DNA of 9,532 nt from an uncultured Bacteriovorax sp. (GTDB taxonomy: Bacteria; Bdellovibrionota; Bacteriovoracia; Bacteriovoracales; Bacteriovoracaceae). Both the position numbers and the translations under genes were made by a program. Below the pieces are notes generated by a model. That model did not search any database. It saw nothing but the letters and a program-made list of their open reading frames with translations, and had not been told where the DNA came from. This document shows, one piece after another, positions 1 through 6,234 of the stretch. Each line of letters starts with the position of its first letter. The stretch's first letter is position 1. The stretch lies in contig CAMLRB010000137.1 of NCBI GenBank assembly GCA_946482295.1, positions 1 to 9,532 of the forward strand. The letters run 5' to 3'.

Positions 1-662
1 TAACAATGTTTGTAGTAAACATCTCCTTTTTGAACTACTCGCCTTTTTTGAATCCCGTGAAAAGTGAGTAACAAGCGATCTATCATCACGCCCTTTGCTT
101 TAAAAGTGGTCAGGTATTCATCAATTTGCTGAGCACTGTGATCAATAAAAGCGCGTGTTGTATGGAAGTTCGTTACGATGCTGATCTCAGGAATCTTCAC
201 GCGCTCTTTGATGACATGAGCAAGACCATCAATGCCGGAAGCGATTGTTGATTCAGAGTATTGGGGGAACATTGGTATTATTTTTAATTTAGTCGCTGGG
301 TTTGGATCTTGTTCCCAGGCATCCCAGACGTCACTCACACGTGGAGAGGACAACAAAAAAGCATGATTGACTTCAACTTTAGGAGAGCGGATAAATCCTC
401 TCACTCTATCAGCGAAATCTTTGGTGATCGTCAAAAGCGGAAAACTCTTTCCATCCCAGATACGGCGATACAGTCGGGCCGAATTTTTAGGTCTAAAAGG
501 CAATACAAACAAATAAAGAATGGTCTTCCAAAGTAGTGGGTTAATATCCACAACTCGTGGATCTACCAAGAATTCTCTCAAAAAAGTGCGTACGTCTTTC
601 ACTTCAGGACTCTTTGGGGACCCTAATTGGACAAAAACGACCTTGGTTTTTCCTTCACTCAC
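1..662 (-). CDS. hemH: Ferrochelatase (HemH), C-terminus cut by window edge
   Basis: Ferrochelatase inserts Fe2+ into protoporphyrin IX (or a metal into coproporphyrin in the coproporphyrin pathway), the last or near-last step of heme synthesis. Reading the minus strand from 662 gives 220 open codons to the edge. Family hallmarks are visible in order: an N-terminal VFVQLGSP strand, then VRTFLREFLVDPRVVD (about residues 24-39), LPFRPKNSARLY (54-65), the FPQYS motif near residue 130, and LLLTFHGIQKR with the conserved metal-binding/catalytic His at about 202, followed by KGDVYYKHC. The family is usually about 310-350 residues, so roughly the last third, including the second conserved acidic site, lies outside. 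The start is GTG at 660-662: an in-frame TAA lies about 20 bases upstream, and an AAGGA Shine-Dalgarno sits 8 bases before the GTG. It is divergent from queF across 75 bp. I am very sure of the family; cytoplasmic or membrane-associated location is inferred from the family. Confidence 0.93.
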   Translation of the reverse strand, partial: MSEGKTKVVFVQLGSPKSPEVKDVRTFLREFLVDPRVVDINPLLWKTILYLFVLPFRPKNSARLYRRIWDGKSFPLLTITKDFADRVRGFIRSPKVEVNHAFLLSSPRVSDVWDAWEQDPNPATKLKIIPMFPQYSESTIASGIDGLAHVIKERVKIPEISIVTNFHTTRAFIDHSAQQIDEYLTTFKAKGVMIDRLLLTFHGIQKRRVVQKGDVYYKHC

Positions 663-675
663 GGCTTTCTTCCTT

Positions 676-704
676 TTGGTTTATTTGCTATAAGAGAGTA
701 TTAT
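676..704 (+). promoter_or_regulatory. Putative sigma-70 promoter for queF-tatA
   Basis: TTGGTT at 676-681 and TATTAT at 699-704 are separated by 17 bases, the ideal spacing, and the -10 matches the consensus at five of six positions. Predicted transcription would begin near 711, giving a leader of about 27 bases before the queF ATG. The -35 lies immediately upstream of the divergent hemH ribosome-binding region, so the two genes share this 75-bp spacer. This is seen by eye only. Confidence 0.45.
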
Positions 705-737
705 CAAATGTGTACGAATTCGACTATGGGAATAGGT

Positions 738-1271
738 ATGAAAAAGCTTAGACAGGCCCCTAAATCTAAAACTGCAACCAGAGCTTCTGAGCTCTCTGAT
801 TTCGTTTTAGGTGAGAAGGAAACCCACTACCCTACAACATACTCTCCAGACGTTCTAGAGGCCTTTTCTAACAAGAATCCGGGCAAGATTGCATGGACGA
901 CTTTCGTGTGTACGGAATTTACGTCTCTTTGTCCAAAAACAGCGCAACCGGACTTTGCAAAAATCTTTATCAACTACATTGCTGACAAAACAATGGTTGA
1001 ATCGAAGTCACTGAAGCTCTATCTTTTTAGCTTCCGCAACCATGGCGATTTCCATGAAGATTGTGTTCAAAAAATCTGTGATGACCTCGCTAAATTAATG
1101 AAGCCTCATTACTTGGAAGTCGTTGGTGAATTTACACCTCGTGGTGGAATTGCCATTTTTCCATACGCGAGCATGTCTTCAAACGATAAAAAGTTTGTGG
1201 CCCTCCGAGAGCAGCGTATGATGAATTATGCTCCAGGAAAATATTCAATGGAGCTTTCTCGACTTTACTAA
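738..1271 (+). CDS. queF: NADPH-dependent 7-cyano-7-deazaguanine reductase (QueF, type I)
   Basis: QueF reduces the nitrile of preQ0 to the aminomethyl group of preQ1 with NADPH, in the cytoplasm, on the path to queuosine in tRNA. The 177-residue product has the single-domain (YkvM/B. subtilis-like) length. FTSLCPKTAQPDF carries the thioimide-forming Cys65 and general acid Asp72. ESKSLKLY at 88-95 is the QueF signature that binds NADPH. HEDC follows with His106-Glu107. The Cys-Asp (7) and Cys-His (41) spacings equal those I recall for B. subtilis Cys55, Asp62 and His96. I chose ATG 738 because GGGA at 728-731 gives a 6-base spacing. In-frame ATGs at 708 and 726 and a longer open frame from 627 lack support, and the latter would run through the promoter and into hemH. 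tatA follows after 25 bp and is probably co-transcribed. Confidence 0.95.
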   Translation: MKKLRQAPKSKTATRASELSDFVLGEKETHYPTTYSPDVLEAFSNKNPGKIAWTTFVCTEFTSLCPKTAQPDFAKIFINYIADKTMVESKSLKLYLFSFRNHGDFHEDCVQKICDDLAKLMKPHYLEVVGEFTPRGGIAIFPYASMSSNDKKFVALREQRMMNYAPGKYSMELSRLY

Positions 1272-1296
1272 TTTTCAATTAAAAAAGGAAACTTAT

Positions 1297-1461
1297 ATGG
1301 GTATCGGATTAACAGAAGGTCTTCTCATCGCGGCCATCGCCATTCTTTGTTTTGGTGGAAAAAAAATTCCTCAGCTTGGACGCACTCTTGGTGAATCAAT
1401 TAAAGGTTTCAAAGAAGGGATGAAGGAAGAACCAAAAGATAATGATAAAAAAGACACTTAA
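1297..1461 (+). CDS. tatA: Sec-independent (twin-arginine) translocase subunit TatA
   Basis: TatA oligomerises in the inner membrane to form the passage for folded twin-arginine substrates delivered by TatBC. The product is only 54 residues. It has a short N-terminal membrane helix (about residues 5-18, GLLIAAIAILCF), the conserved FGGKKIPQLGRTLGE hinge and amphipathic helix (about 18-33), and a charged, Lys/Glu/Asp-rich tail. The start is ATG 1297, with AAGGA at 1285-1289 and a 7-base spacing. A longer in-frame reading from 1228 would overlap the end of queF and has no ribosome site. No tatB or tatC is adjacent, so the other Tat subunits must be elsewhere. The FGGKK reading, in place of the commoner FGPKK, is a mild variant. 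The product could be called TatA/E, because the two cannot be separated on sequence this short. Confidence 0.9.
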   Translation: MGIGLTEGLLIAAIAILCFGGKKIPQLGRTLGESIKGFKEGMKEEPKDNDKKDT

Positions 1462-1469
1462 GCTTTTTT
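1447..1469. terminator. Possible bidirectional AT-stem terminator between tatA and the SIS gene
   Basis: An inverted repeat AAAAAAG (1447-1453) / CTTTTTT (1463-1469) flanks a 9-base loop containing CTTAAG, exactly over the two convergent stop codons. Each strand would end in a run of six T. The stem has only one G-C pair, so it is not a strong classical intrinsic terminator. I list it because no better hairpin is visible between these two tail-to-tail genes. Confidence 0.25.
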
Positions 1470-3029
1470 AGTTCCGCTCATTTCATCTACCATTCTTAAA
1501 ACAAGGGCCTGATCTCTAGGCACATCATCTTTTAACTGAAAGCACGCATGCACTAAATCTGAATAACTCGCATTAATACCTTTTTGGTGCAAGAGAAAAT
1601 GAGCGTATCGTACGGCACGATCAACAAGTTTATTATTGCTCGCTCGAACCCACGTCATCAAGTTCGATTCATATCGCCCCATTCGTCCCATGATCAGCGT
1701 CGAGAGGTTATTCATAAGAATTTTCAGGACTAAATGAGCTGAGAGAAAATTCAACTCGCCTAGTGGAAGATTTTTTTGAATGTCACCCAGTTTGAATTCA
1801 ATGGCATTGTTTTTAGGATTAAAAGTGATCACAAAATGATGATGCGTTTTCGGTAAATATTTTGTTCTGTGTTTTGTGAGTTGAGCTGAGAAATCAAATC
1901 CCATCAAACGTTCATAGGTTGTTTGATCAGTGATTTCTCTCCAATGGAAACAACGAGGCTCTCTTCTTAAGAGATCATACCAAGCTTTTTTGGATTCTTC
2001 GACTTGGCGGAAATACAAATATGAAAGCGATGGATTTTTTATATCGTCTTGTTGGTTTTCAAATGGGTAGAGACTAAAAGTCGGTGAACGCTCAGTCGTA
2101 TCAGTGAGTATGCTAATTCCTAAATACGAGTCCGTTTCATAAAGAATGTACTCTCCACGCTTATAAATTTCACTCTCTTCTTTAATAAAAGGTGAGAGAA
2201 AATTAAAGTCACAGCTTTTTACAAAATCGATCATGCGAAGAGCTTCTTTCTCCATCTCGGTATAAGTCTGGTCAAAATACCAAAGACATAATCCTACACT
2301 GTACATGAGGATTGTCGTCGCTTGCATGCGAGTACTTCCTGTCAGGGCCATGGGGCCAACTGAAAGGTTAATTTTTTCGATGCGGGGATTTTTTATCACT
2401 TCTTTCGAGCGTTCTGCAGTGGTGATCAAAATGTCATCAGGATTACAATAAAGGAAAAAAGGCGCTCGATGAGAGATGCGAGAAGCGGCCTGGGTGGCGC
2501 CAATCACAAAAGGTGTTTCTCCCCCTTCCGTTGTTGAGATGAGAAGATCTCCGTCTTTAAAACCTAGTTCTAAAAGCTGGCGCTCACCGAACTCCGGATA
2601 GTCTTCAAACTTTTCTACCGAATGAATGAGAGCGACATCACCACCGGCCATAAAACTCACAATGCGATCTTTTAATTCAACATTATTTTCTCTTTGATGA
2701 CGCCAAATTGTTTCTAGCGCAAGAGAAAGTCTTCCCGTTGCTCCACAGCCGCAAAGATAAATGTTATTTCCTGATTTAAGTGTGTCTTCAATGCGCTCTT
2801 TTAAAAATTTCAACGCAAAAAGAGAGCTCTTCACTTTTGTAAAAACATCGAGATCAATTTCTTTAATCGTATTAATGGCCTTCTCAAGATTTGATTGAGC
2901 GTCCATTGAAAGCGTTACTGTCTTGGGGTGGGGAGTTTCTGTGGGAAGATTTCCGAGACGAAATTGCTGAGAAATTTTTAAGAATTCATTCGCGAGTTCT
3001 GTGCGGGTTTTGCGCTTTTGTTCATCCAT
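1458..3029 (-). CDS. MurQ/GCKR-family sugar-phosphate-binding protein with two SIS-like domains
   Basis: The 523-residue product belongs to the superfamily of N-acetylmuramate-6-phosphate etherase (MurQ) and glucokinase regulatory protein. The first SIS domain (about 60-260) shows ETPHPKT near 31-37, IYLCGCGATGRLS (90-102), MAGGDVALIHSVEKFED (127-143), TTEGGETPFVIGA (166-178), YCNPDD (194-199) and GPMALTGSTRMQATT (225-239). Glu142 matches MurQ Glu114, but the DASECPPT segment with catalytic Glu83 is replaced by LALETIWRH. A second, degenerate SIS-like domain (about 290-430) has LTDTTERSPTF at 308-318, resembling the missing MurQ motif. The end (432-500) resembles the MurQ/GCKR helical C-terminus. 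MurQ is about 300 residues; this is closer to the two-SIS GCKR layout. Function (etherase, sugar-phosphate sensor or kinase regulator) cannot be decided from sequence. The ATG at 3027-3029 has only a distant AAAGG upstream. It is probably co-transcribed with the receiver gene 26 bp before it. Confidence 0.8.
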   Translation of the reverse strand: MDEQKRKTRTELANEFLKISQQFRLGNLPTETPHPKTVTLSMDAQSNLEKAINTIKEIDLDVFTKVKSSLFALKFLKERIEDTLKSGNNIYLCGCGATGRLSLALETIWRHQRENNVELKDRIVSFMAGGDVALIHSVEKFEDYPEFGERQLLELGFKDGDLLISTTEGGETPFVIGATQAASRISHRAPFFLYCNPDDILITTAERSKEVIKNPRIEKINLSVGPMALTGSTRMQATTILMYSVGLCLWYFDQTYTEMEKEALRMIDFVKSCDFNFLSPFIKEESEIYKRGEYILYETDSYLGISILTDTTERSPTFSLYPFENQQDDIKNPSLSYLYFRQVEESKKAWYDLLRREPRCFHWREITDQTTYERLMGFDFSAQLTKHRTKYLPKTHHHFVITFNPKNNAIEFKLGDIQKNLPLGELNFLSAHLVLKILMNNLSTLIMGRMGRYESNLMTWVRASNNKLVDRAVRYAHFLLHQKGINASYSDLVHACFQLKDDVPRDQALVLRMVDEMSGTKKA

Positions 3030-3055
3030 GATTAAAGCTAGGCCTTTGTGTGAAA

Positions 3056-3427
3056 TTAATTTTTCAAGTCATTTATAATTCTCTTCATTATTTCATCCAG
3101 GTCAAATGGTTTTAAGATAAGCGCCCTTCCCCCTTGATCGCGTAATTCACTTTCATTTAATTCAAGTGCTCCAGTCAGCAAATAAAAGTAGGGCATGACT
3201 TCGTAATGTGCCTTTAGTTGACGAAGAAGCTCAAGTCCGCTCATTTCAGGCATCTGAGAATCTGAAATAATAACTTTAATTTGAGGATGTTCTCGACAGA
3301 CATTGAGGGCCTCAGTGGCCGATCTTGCAGTGATGAGTGAAAATCCTGGGATCGCAAACATCTCTTGATACATGTCCAGTAAATCCTGGTCGTCATCCAC
3401 TATCAATATCTTTTGGTTGCCTTGCAA
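3056..3427 (-). CDS. Stand-alone response-regulator receiver domain (CheY-like)
   Basis: The 123 residues form one receiver domain and nothing else. ILIVDDDQD supplies the acidic Mg2+ pocket (Asp11-Asp13). Asp56 in ISDSQMPEMSG is the expected phosphorylation site, Thr85 in LLTG is the switch residue and Lys106 in LKPF is the conserved lysine. All key positions are intact, so phosphotransfer is plausible. There is no DNA-binding or enzymatic output domain, so it probably acts by protein contact, as CheY or Spo0F does. The start is TTG at 3425-3427. No ATG or GTG is possible in frame between the upstream TGA and the first beta strand, and GGGGGA lies just 3 bases before the TTG, tighter than usual. 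A TAGAAT -10-like element is at 3453-3458 on the minus strand, with no clear -35. It lies 26 bp upstream of the SIS gene, so a two-gene operon is likely. The partner kinase is not in the window. Confidence 0.9.
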   Translation of the reverse strand: MQGNQKILIVDDDQDLLDMYQEMFAIPGFSLITARSATEALNVCREHPQIKVIISDSQMPEMSGLELLRQLKAHYEVMPYFYLLTGALELNESELRDQGGRALILKPFDLDEIMKRIINDLKN

Positions 3428-3524
3428 ATGTCCCCCATTGTTGTCTCAACATATTCTAGGGTGAAAAATCAACGATAAAATTTTCTTGAGAATCAGGCCG
3501 GAACTAGATGGTTTTAAAGGGCAT

Positions 3525-3552
3525 AAAAAAAGGAGACTCGAGGTCTCCTTTT
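3525..3552 (-). terminator. Rho-independent terminator after khpA
   Basis: A 10-bp stem (3528-3537 with 3543-3552, GGAGAC/GTCTCC core plus four A-T pairs) closes a 5-base loop. Read on the minus strand, it is followed by a run of seven T. It lies about 37 bp beyond the khpA stop, between khpA and the receiver gene, and so ends the HAD-ffh-rpsP-khpA unit. The stem also has T residues on the plus side, but nothing on that strand reads into it. Confidence 0.85.
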
Positions 3553-3588
3553 AAAAATTGGCCAAGTTTTGAGGCACAACTTAATAAA

Positions 3589-3828
3589 TTATTCAATAAT
3601 TTCAAGAACTGAACGCTTCTTTAACTTAGTCGAAGCAGCATTGAGAATGGTTCTTAAAGAACGGGCCGTACGTCCCTGCTTTCCAATAATTTTTCCCAAG
3701 TCAGTTTTATCTACTTTCAGTTCGATAACCGTCGTTTGTTCACCAACAATTTCATTCACTGAAACAGCTTCTGGCATATCTACCAGTGCTTTACTCACGT
3801 AACTAATAAGGTCCTTCAACTCGCTCAC
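3589..3828 (-). CDS. khpA: KH-domain RNA-binding protein KhpA (YlqC family)
   Basis: KhpA is a small cytoplasmic KH-fold RNA-binding protein found beside rpsP in many bacteria. In several of them it pairs with KhpB/Jag and affects RNA, ribosome assembly or cell-shape control. The 79-residue product has an N-terminal helix ([19 protein letters not shown]), a beta hairpin (TTVIELKV) and the nucleic-acid-binding loop [15 protein letters not shown], with GKQG at 49-52. I place the start at GTG 3826-3828, where GGAGG (minus strand of 3834-3838) gives a 5-base spacing. A reading from TTG 3840 would translate the Shine-Dalgarno itself. rpsP ends 45 bp upstream and a terminator follows. The usual next genes (rimM, trmD, rplS) are absent. 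Confidence 0.92.
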   Translation of the reverse strand: MSELKDLISYVSKALVDMPEAVSVNEIVGEQTTVIELKVDKTDLGKIIGKQGRTARSLRTILNAASTKLKKRSVLEIIE

Positions 3829-3873
3829 AACAACCTCCAAAAAGCCTAAAACTACCTAAGACAATCTTGGTAA

Positions 3874-4116
3874 TTAAAGAGCGATTTTTTGGTTTCTAAG
3901 AAGAGTTCTCACTGTATCAGAAAGAGTTGCCCCTTTTTCTACTAGTGCTTTAAGACGATCTACTTTTACGTTTTTTAGTGAAGTAGCATCGTGTGGATTA
4001 TATTGGCCAAGTTTCTCTAGGAAACCACCATCTCTTGATTTACGAGAATCAGTTACAACAATTGTATAAACAGGATCGTTCTTTCTTCCACCGCGTGAGA
4101 GTCTAACAGTTAACAT
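3874..4116 (-). CDS. rpsP: 30S ribosomal protein bS16
   Basis: bS16 binds 16S rRNA in the 5' and central domains and assists 30S assembly. The 80-residue product has the standard length and opens with the family signature VRLSRGGRKNDPVYTIVVTDSRKSRDGGFLEKLGQYNP, seen across residues 4-41. The central and C-terminal part (LKNVKVDRLKALVEKGATLSDTVRTLL) matches the family helix that ends most bS16 proteins. The start is ATG 4114-4116, with GAGGAGA (minus strand of 4124-4130) at a 7-base spacing, the strongest ribosome site in the window and fitting for a highly expressed gene. It lies 131 bp after ffh and 45 bp before khpA. The long spacer to ffh may carry its own promoter. Confidence 0.97.
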   Translation of the reverse strand: MLTVRLSRGGRKNDPVYTIVVTDSRKSRDGGFLEKLGQYNPHDATSLKNVKVDRLKALVEKGATLSDTVRTLLRNQKIAL

Positions 4117-4207
4117 CTAAAAATCTCCTCAAATTGAACATCAGCTCTTATAAATAGCATTTAACTTTTTGATCATAATTACGAACAAAAATAAAAACAG
4201 ATAAAAC

Positions 4208-4236
4208 TAAATAAATCAAACGGCTTAATTAGTCAA
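4208..4236 (-). promoter_or_regulatory. Possible promoter in the ffh-rpsP spacer
   Basis: Read on the minus strand, TTGACT (4231-4236), 17 bases, then TATTTA (4208-4213) resembles a sigma-70 promoter, with a good -35 but only the TAT of the -10 matching. It lies just past the ffh stop, in a very AT-rich 131-bp spacer with no evident hairpin. It could boost rpsP-khpA above ffh. AT-rich DNA yields such matches easily. Confidence 0.25.
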
Positions 4237-4247
4237 ACTTTAAGTCA

Positions 4248-5699
4248 TTAAAAATAGCCTTTTCCCCAAGGACCTTTACCCGATTTTTCCTTCTTTTTTC
4301 CCTGGTCAGCAAAAGGATTCATGGCGTTAGGGTCAGCTCTAAATCCTTTCTTTTGACCAAGGCCTGGCATTCCTGGCATTCCGCCACCGTTCATCATGGC
4401 GGAAAGACCTCCCATCATTTGCTCCATTTGTTTGAACTTACCTAAAAAGTCGCGCACAGAGTCTTCACTGTTGCCTGAGCCCGAGGCAATTCTTTTCAAA
4501 CGGCCATCTTTGATGAGTTTATAATTTTGGCGTTCTTGTTTCGTCATTGATGAAATGATGACTTTCATTTTTTTCATTTCATTTTCTGCTGGAGATAGAT
4601 CTCCAATCTGGCGAAGCATTCCGCCCATTCCCGGAATCATTTTAAGAATGCTCGTCATGCTTCCAAGAGAGTTCATCATCTCCATTTGTTTCATGAAATC
4701 ATCAACGGTGAACTTTCCTTTTTGGAAGTTCTTCATCATGCTTTCAGCATCTTTTTCATCGATTGTTTCTTGTGCTTTTTCAACGAGAGAAACAACGTCT
4801 CCCATATCAAGAATACGTTTTGCTAAACGATCAGGATGAAAGAGTTCGAGGTCTTTCATCTTTTCGCCCATAGAGACGTAACGAATAGGAACACCAGTTA
4901 CGTGTCTAATTGAAAGGGCCGCTCCACCCTTAGCATCTGAATCCATCTTAGAAAGAACGATTCCGGTTACACCAATGGCATCGTGAAACGCTTTAGAGAC
5001 GTTTACGGCCTCTTGTCCAGTCATAGCATCTGCCACCATCAAGACTTCAGGTTTTTGAGATTCAAGAGCGATTTTAACTTCTTTTAACTGCCCCATGAGT
5101 TCTTCATCAACATGCAGACGTCCTGCCGTATCGATGATGACGACAGACTTGTGACGTTTGCGAGCTTCTTCCATAGCGGCAAGAGCTATTTCTTTCGGGT
5201 GAAGATTGAGATCAGAATCAAAAATATCGACACCAATTTGGCCCGCGAGAGTTTGAAGCTGAGCTTTAGCGGCCGGACGAAACGTATCCGCTGGAACCAA
5301 TAAAACGTCTTTTTTCTTTTTATTTTTTAGGTGAAGGGCCAGTTTTCCAGAGAACGTCGTTTTCCCCTGCCCGTTTAATCCGACAACTAAAATAGGAACA
5401 ATTCCTGGACGCTCCAGATTGATTTCTTCGTTGGCATCACCCATGATTTTTGCAAGTTCATCATGCATGATTTTAACAAATTGCTCACCTGGATTTACTC
5501 CGCGGATAACTTTTTCACCTAATGATTTTTCTTTAACAGAGTTCACAAACTCTTTAACAACTTTGAAATTGACGTCAGCTTCAAGGAGAGCTGTACGAAC
5601 ATCTTTCAATGTTTCTTCAATATTTTCTTCTGTGATTTTTGATTTTCCCTGGATCGTTTTAAACGCATTAGAAAATTTTTCACTGAGTATATCAAACAT
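4248..5699 (-). CDS. ffh: Signal recognition particle GTPase Ffh (SRP54)
   Basis: Ffh binds 4.5S RNA and the signal sequences of nascent membrane proteins and hands ribosomes to the receptor FtsY at the inner membrane. The 483-residue product has all domains. These are an N domain (about 1-95), then a G domain with P-loop GLNGQGKTT (107-115), ADTFRPAAKAQL (137-148), DTAGR (190-194) and SKMDSDAKGG (250-259). The methionine-rich M domain (about 320-435) carries the signal-sequence groove and the RNA-binding RLKRIASGSG (400-409). The tail (about 440-483) is Gly/Met/Pro-rich, with a small MPGMPGLG repeat and a basic end, slightly longer than E. coli Ffh (453). ATG 5697-5699 has AGGA about 6 bases upstream. 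The HAD gene ends 19 bp before it, so they are probably co-transcribed. The 4.5S RNA gene is not in this window. Confidence 0.98.
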   Translation of the reverse strand: MFDILSEKFSNAFKTIQGKSKITEENIEETLKDVRTALLEADVNFKVVKEFVNSVKEKSLGEKVIRGVNPGEQFVKIMHDELAKIMGDANEEINLERPGIVPILVVGLNGQGKTTFSGKLALHLKNKKKKDVLLVPADTFRPAAKAQLQTLAGQIGVDIFDSDLNLHPKEIALAAMEEARKRHKSVVIIDTAGRLHVDEELMGQLKEVKIALESQKPEVLMVADAMTGQEAVNVSKAFHDAIGVTGIVLSKMDSDAKGGAALSIRHVTGVPIRYVSMGEKMKDLELFHPDRLAKRILDMGDVVSLVEKAQETIDEKDAESMMKNFQKGKFTVDDFMKQMEMMNSLGSMTSILKMIPGMGGMLRQIGDLSPAENEMKKMKVIISSMTKQERQNYKLIKDGRLKRIASGSGNSEDSVRDFLGKFKQMEQMMGGLSAMMNGGGMPGMPGLGQKKGFRADPNAMNPFADQGKKKEKSGKGPWGKGYF

Positions 5700-5718
5700 G
5701 ATCTTTCCTTATTCTATT

Positions 5719-6234
5719 CTACAACTGGACATTAAATTTTTTAGCAATGATCGATCGGCAGTCGTCTACTTTGCTCGCAAGCAACGGAGTCATTTTTTTA
5801 AACTGCTCAAGATTTCGGCCACTATACCAGAGCGCACCGATGACATCTACTCCAAATGCACTTGCCCCTTCAATATCTGAGAGACTATCACCAATATGAA
5901 CGATGTTTTCTTTCGGATAACCCCCACTCACATGAATGAGCCCTTGGGGATGAGGCTTTGAAAGGCCGTCATCGTAGCAAAAGATATTTCCAAACAACGG
6001 AGCAATTTCCAATTTTTTTAGACTATTGATCGTTGAGGCCCGAGGACGTGCTGTCCAAATGGCCAGCTCAAAACCTAAATTCTTTAGATCGATGAGAAGA
6101 TCGCGGACTCCAGGAAACAACTGAAACTCACGGAAATCGGTATTAACCAATGTACCATCATGATCCCATATGATCAGACCGCGATTTTCTTTGTAGTTAT
6201 GATCTTTTTGACCGTGAATATTTTTTTGATCCAT
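5719..6234 (-). CDS. HAD-superfamily hydrolase (small, phosphatase-like)
   Basis: The 171-residue cytoplasmic product has the four HAD motifs in order. Motif I is WDHDGTLV, with nucleophile Asp24 and acid/base Asp26. Motif II is Thr61 in AIWTARP, motif III is Lys93 in GLSKPHP, and motif IV is GDSLSD (115-120). Only about 35 residues separate motifs I and II, too few for a full C1 cap, so the active site is probably open. That favours phosphosugar, phosphoglycolate-like or macromolecular substrates, but the substrate cannot be named. The first 18 residues are polar and precede the fold, so they may be a lineage extension. Start ATG 6232-6234 is chosen because an in-frame TGA lies two codons upstream and no other Met precedes motif I. 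The Shine-Dalgarno is weak. The gene ends 19 bp before ffh and is likely read with it. It is divergent from dusB across 64 bp. Confidence 0.85.
   Translation of the reverse strand: MDQKNIHGQKDHNYKENRGLIIWDHDGTLVNTDFREFQLFPGVRDLLIDLKNLGFELAIWTARPRASTINSLKKLEIAPLFGNIFCYDDGLSKPHPQGLIHVSGGYPKENIVHIGDSLSDIEGASAFGVDVIGALWYSGRNLEQFKKMTPLLASKVDDCRSIIAKKFNVQL

Noticed and set aside
309..536. Plus-strand open frame opposite hemH
   Set aside because: It lies entirely antisense to well-matched ferrochelatase sequence, has no ribosome site and encodes a protein with no recognisable character.
627..737. N-terminal extension of QueF
   Set aside because: It would cover the hemH start and the queF promoter, and type I QueF does not need it; ATG 738 has the better ribosome site.
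4117..4247. 4.5S (SRP) RNA gene or other small RNA in the ffh-rpsP spacer
   Set aside because: The spacer is AT-rich, with no GGAA tetraloop hairpin or strong stem.
5419..5880. 153-codon plus-strand open frame across the ffh/HAD junction
   Set aside because: It is antisense to the conserved Ffh N domain and the end of the HAD protein; a composition shadow with no ribosome site.
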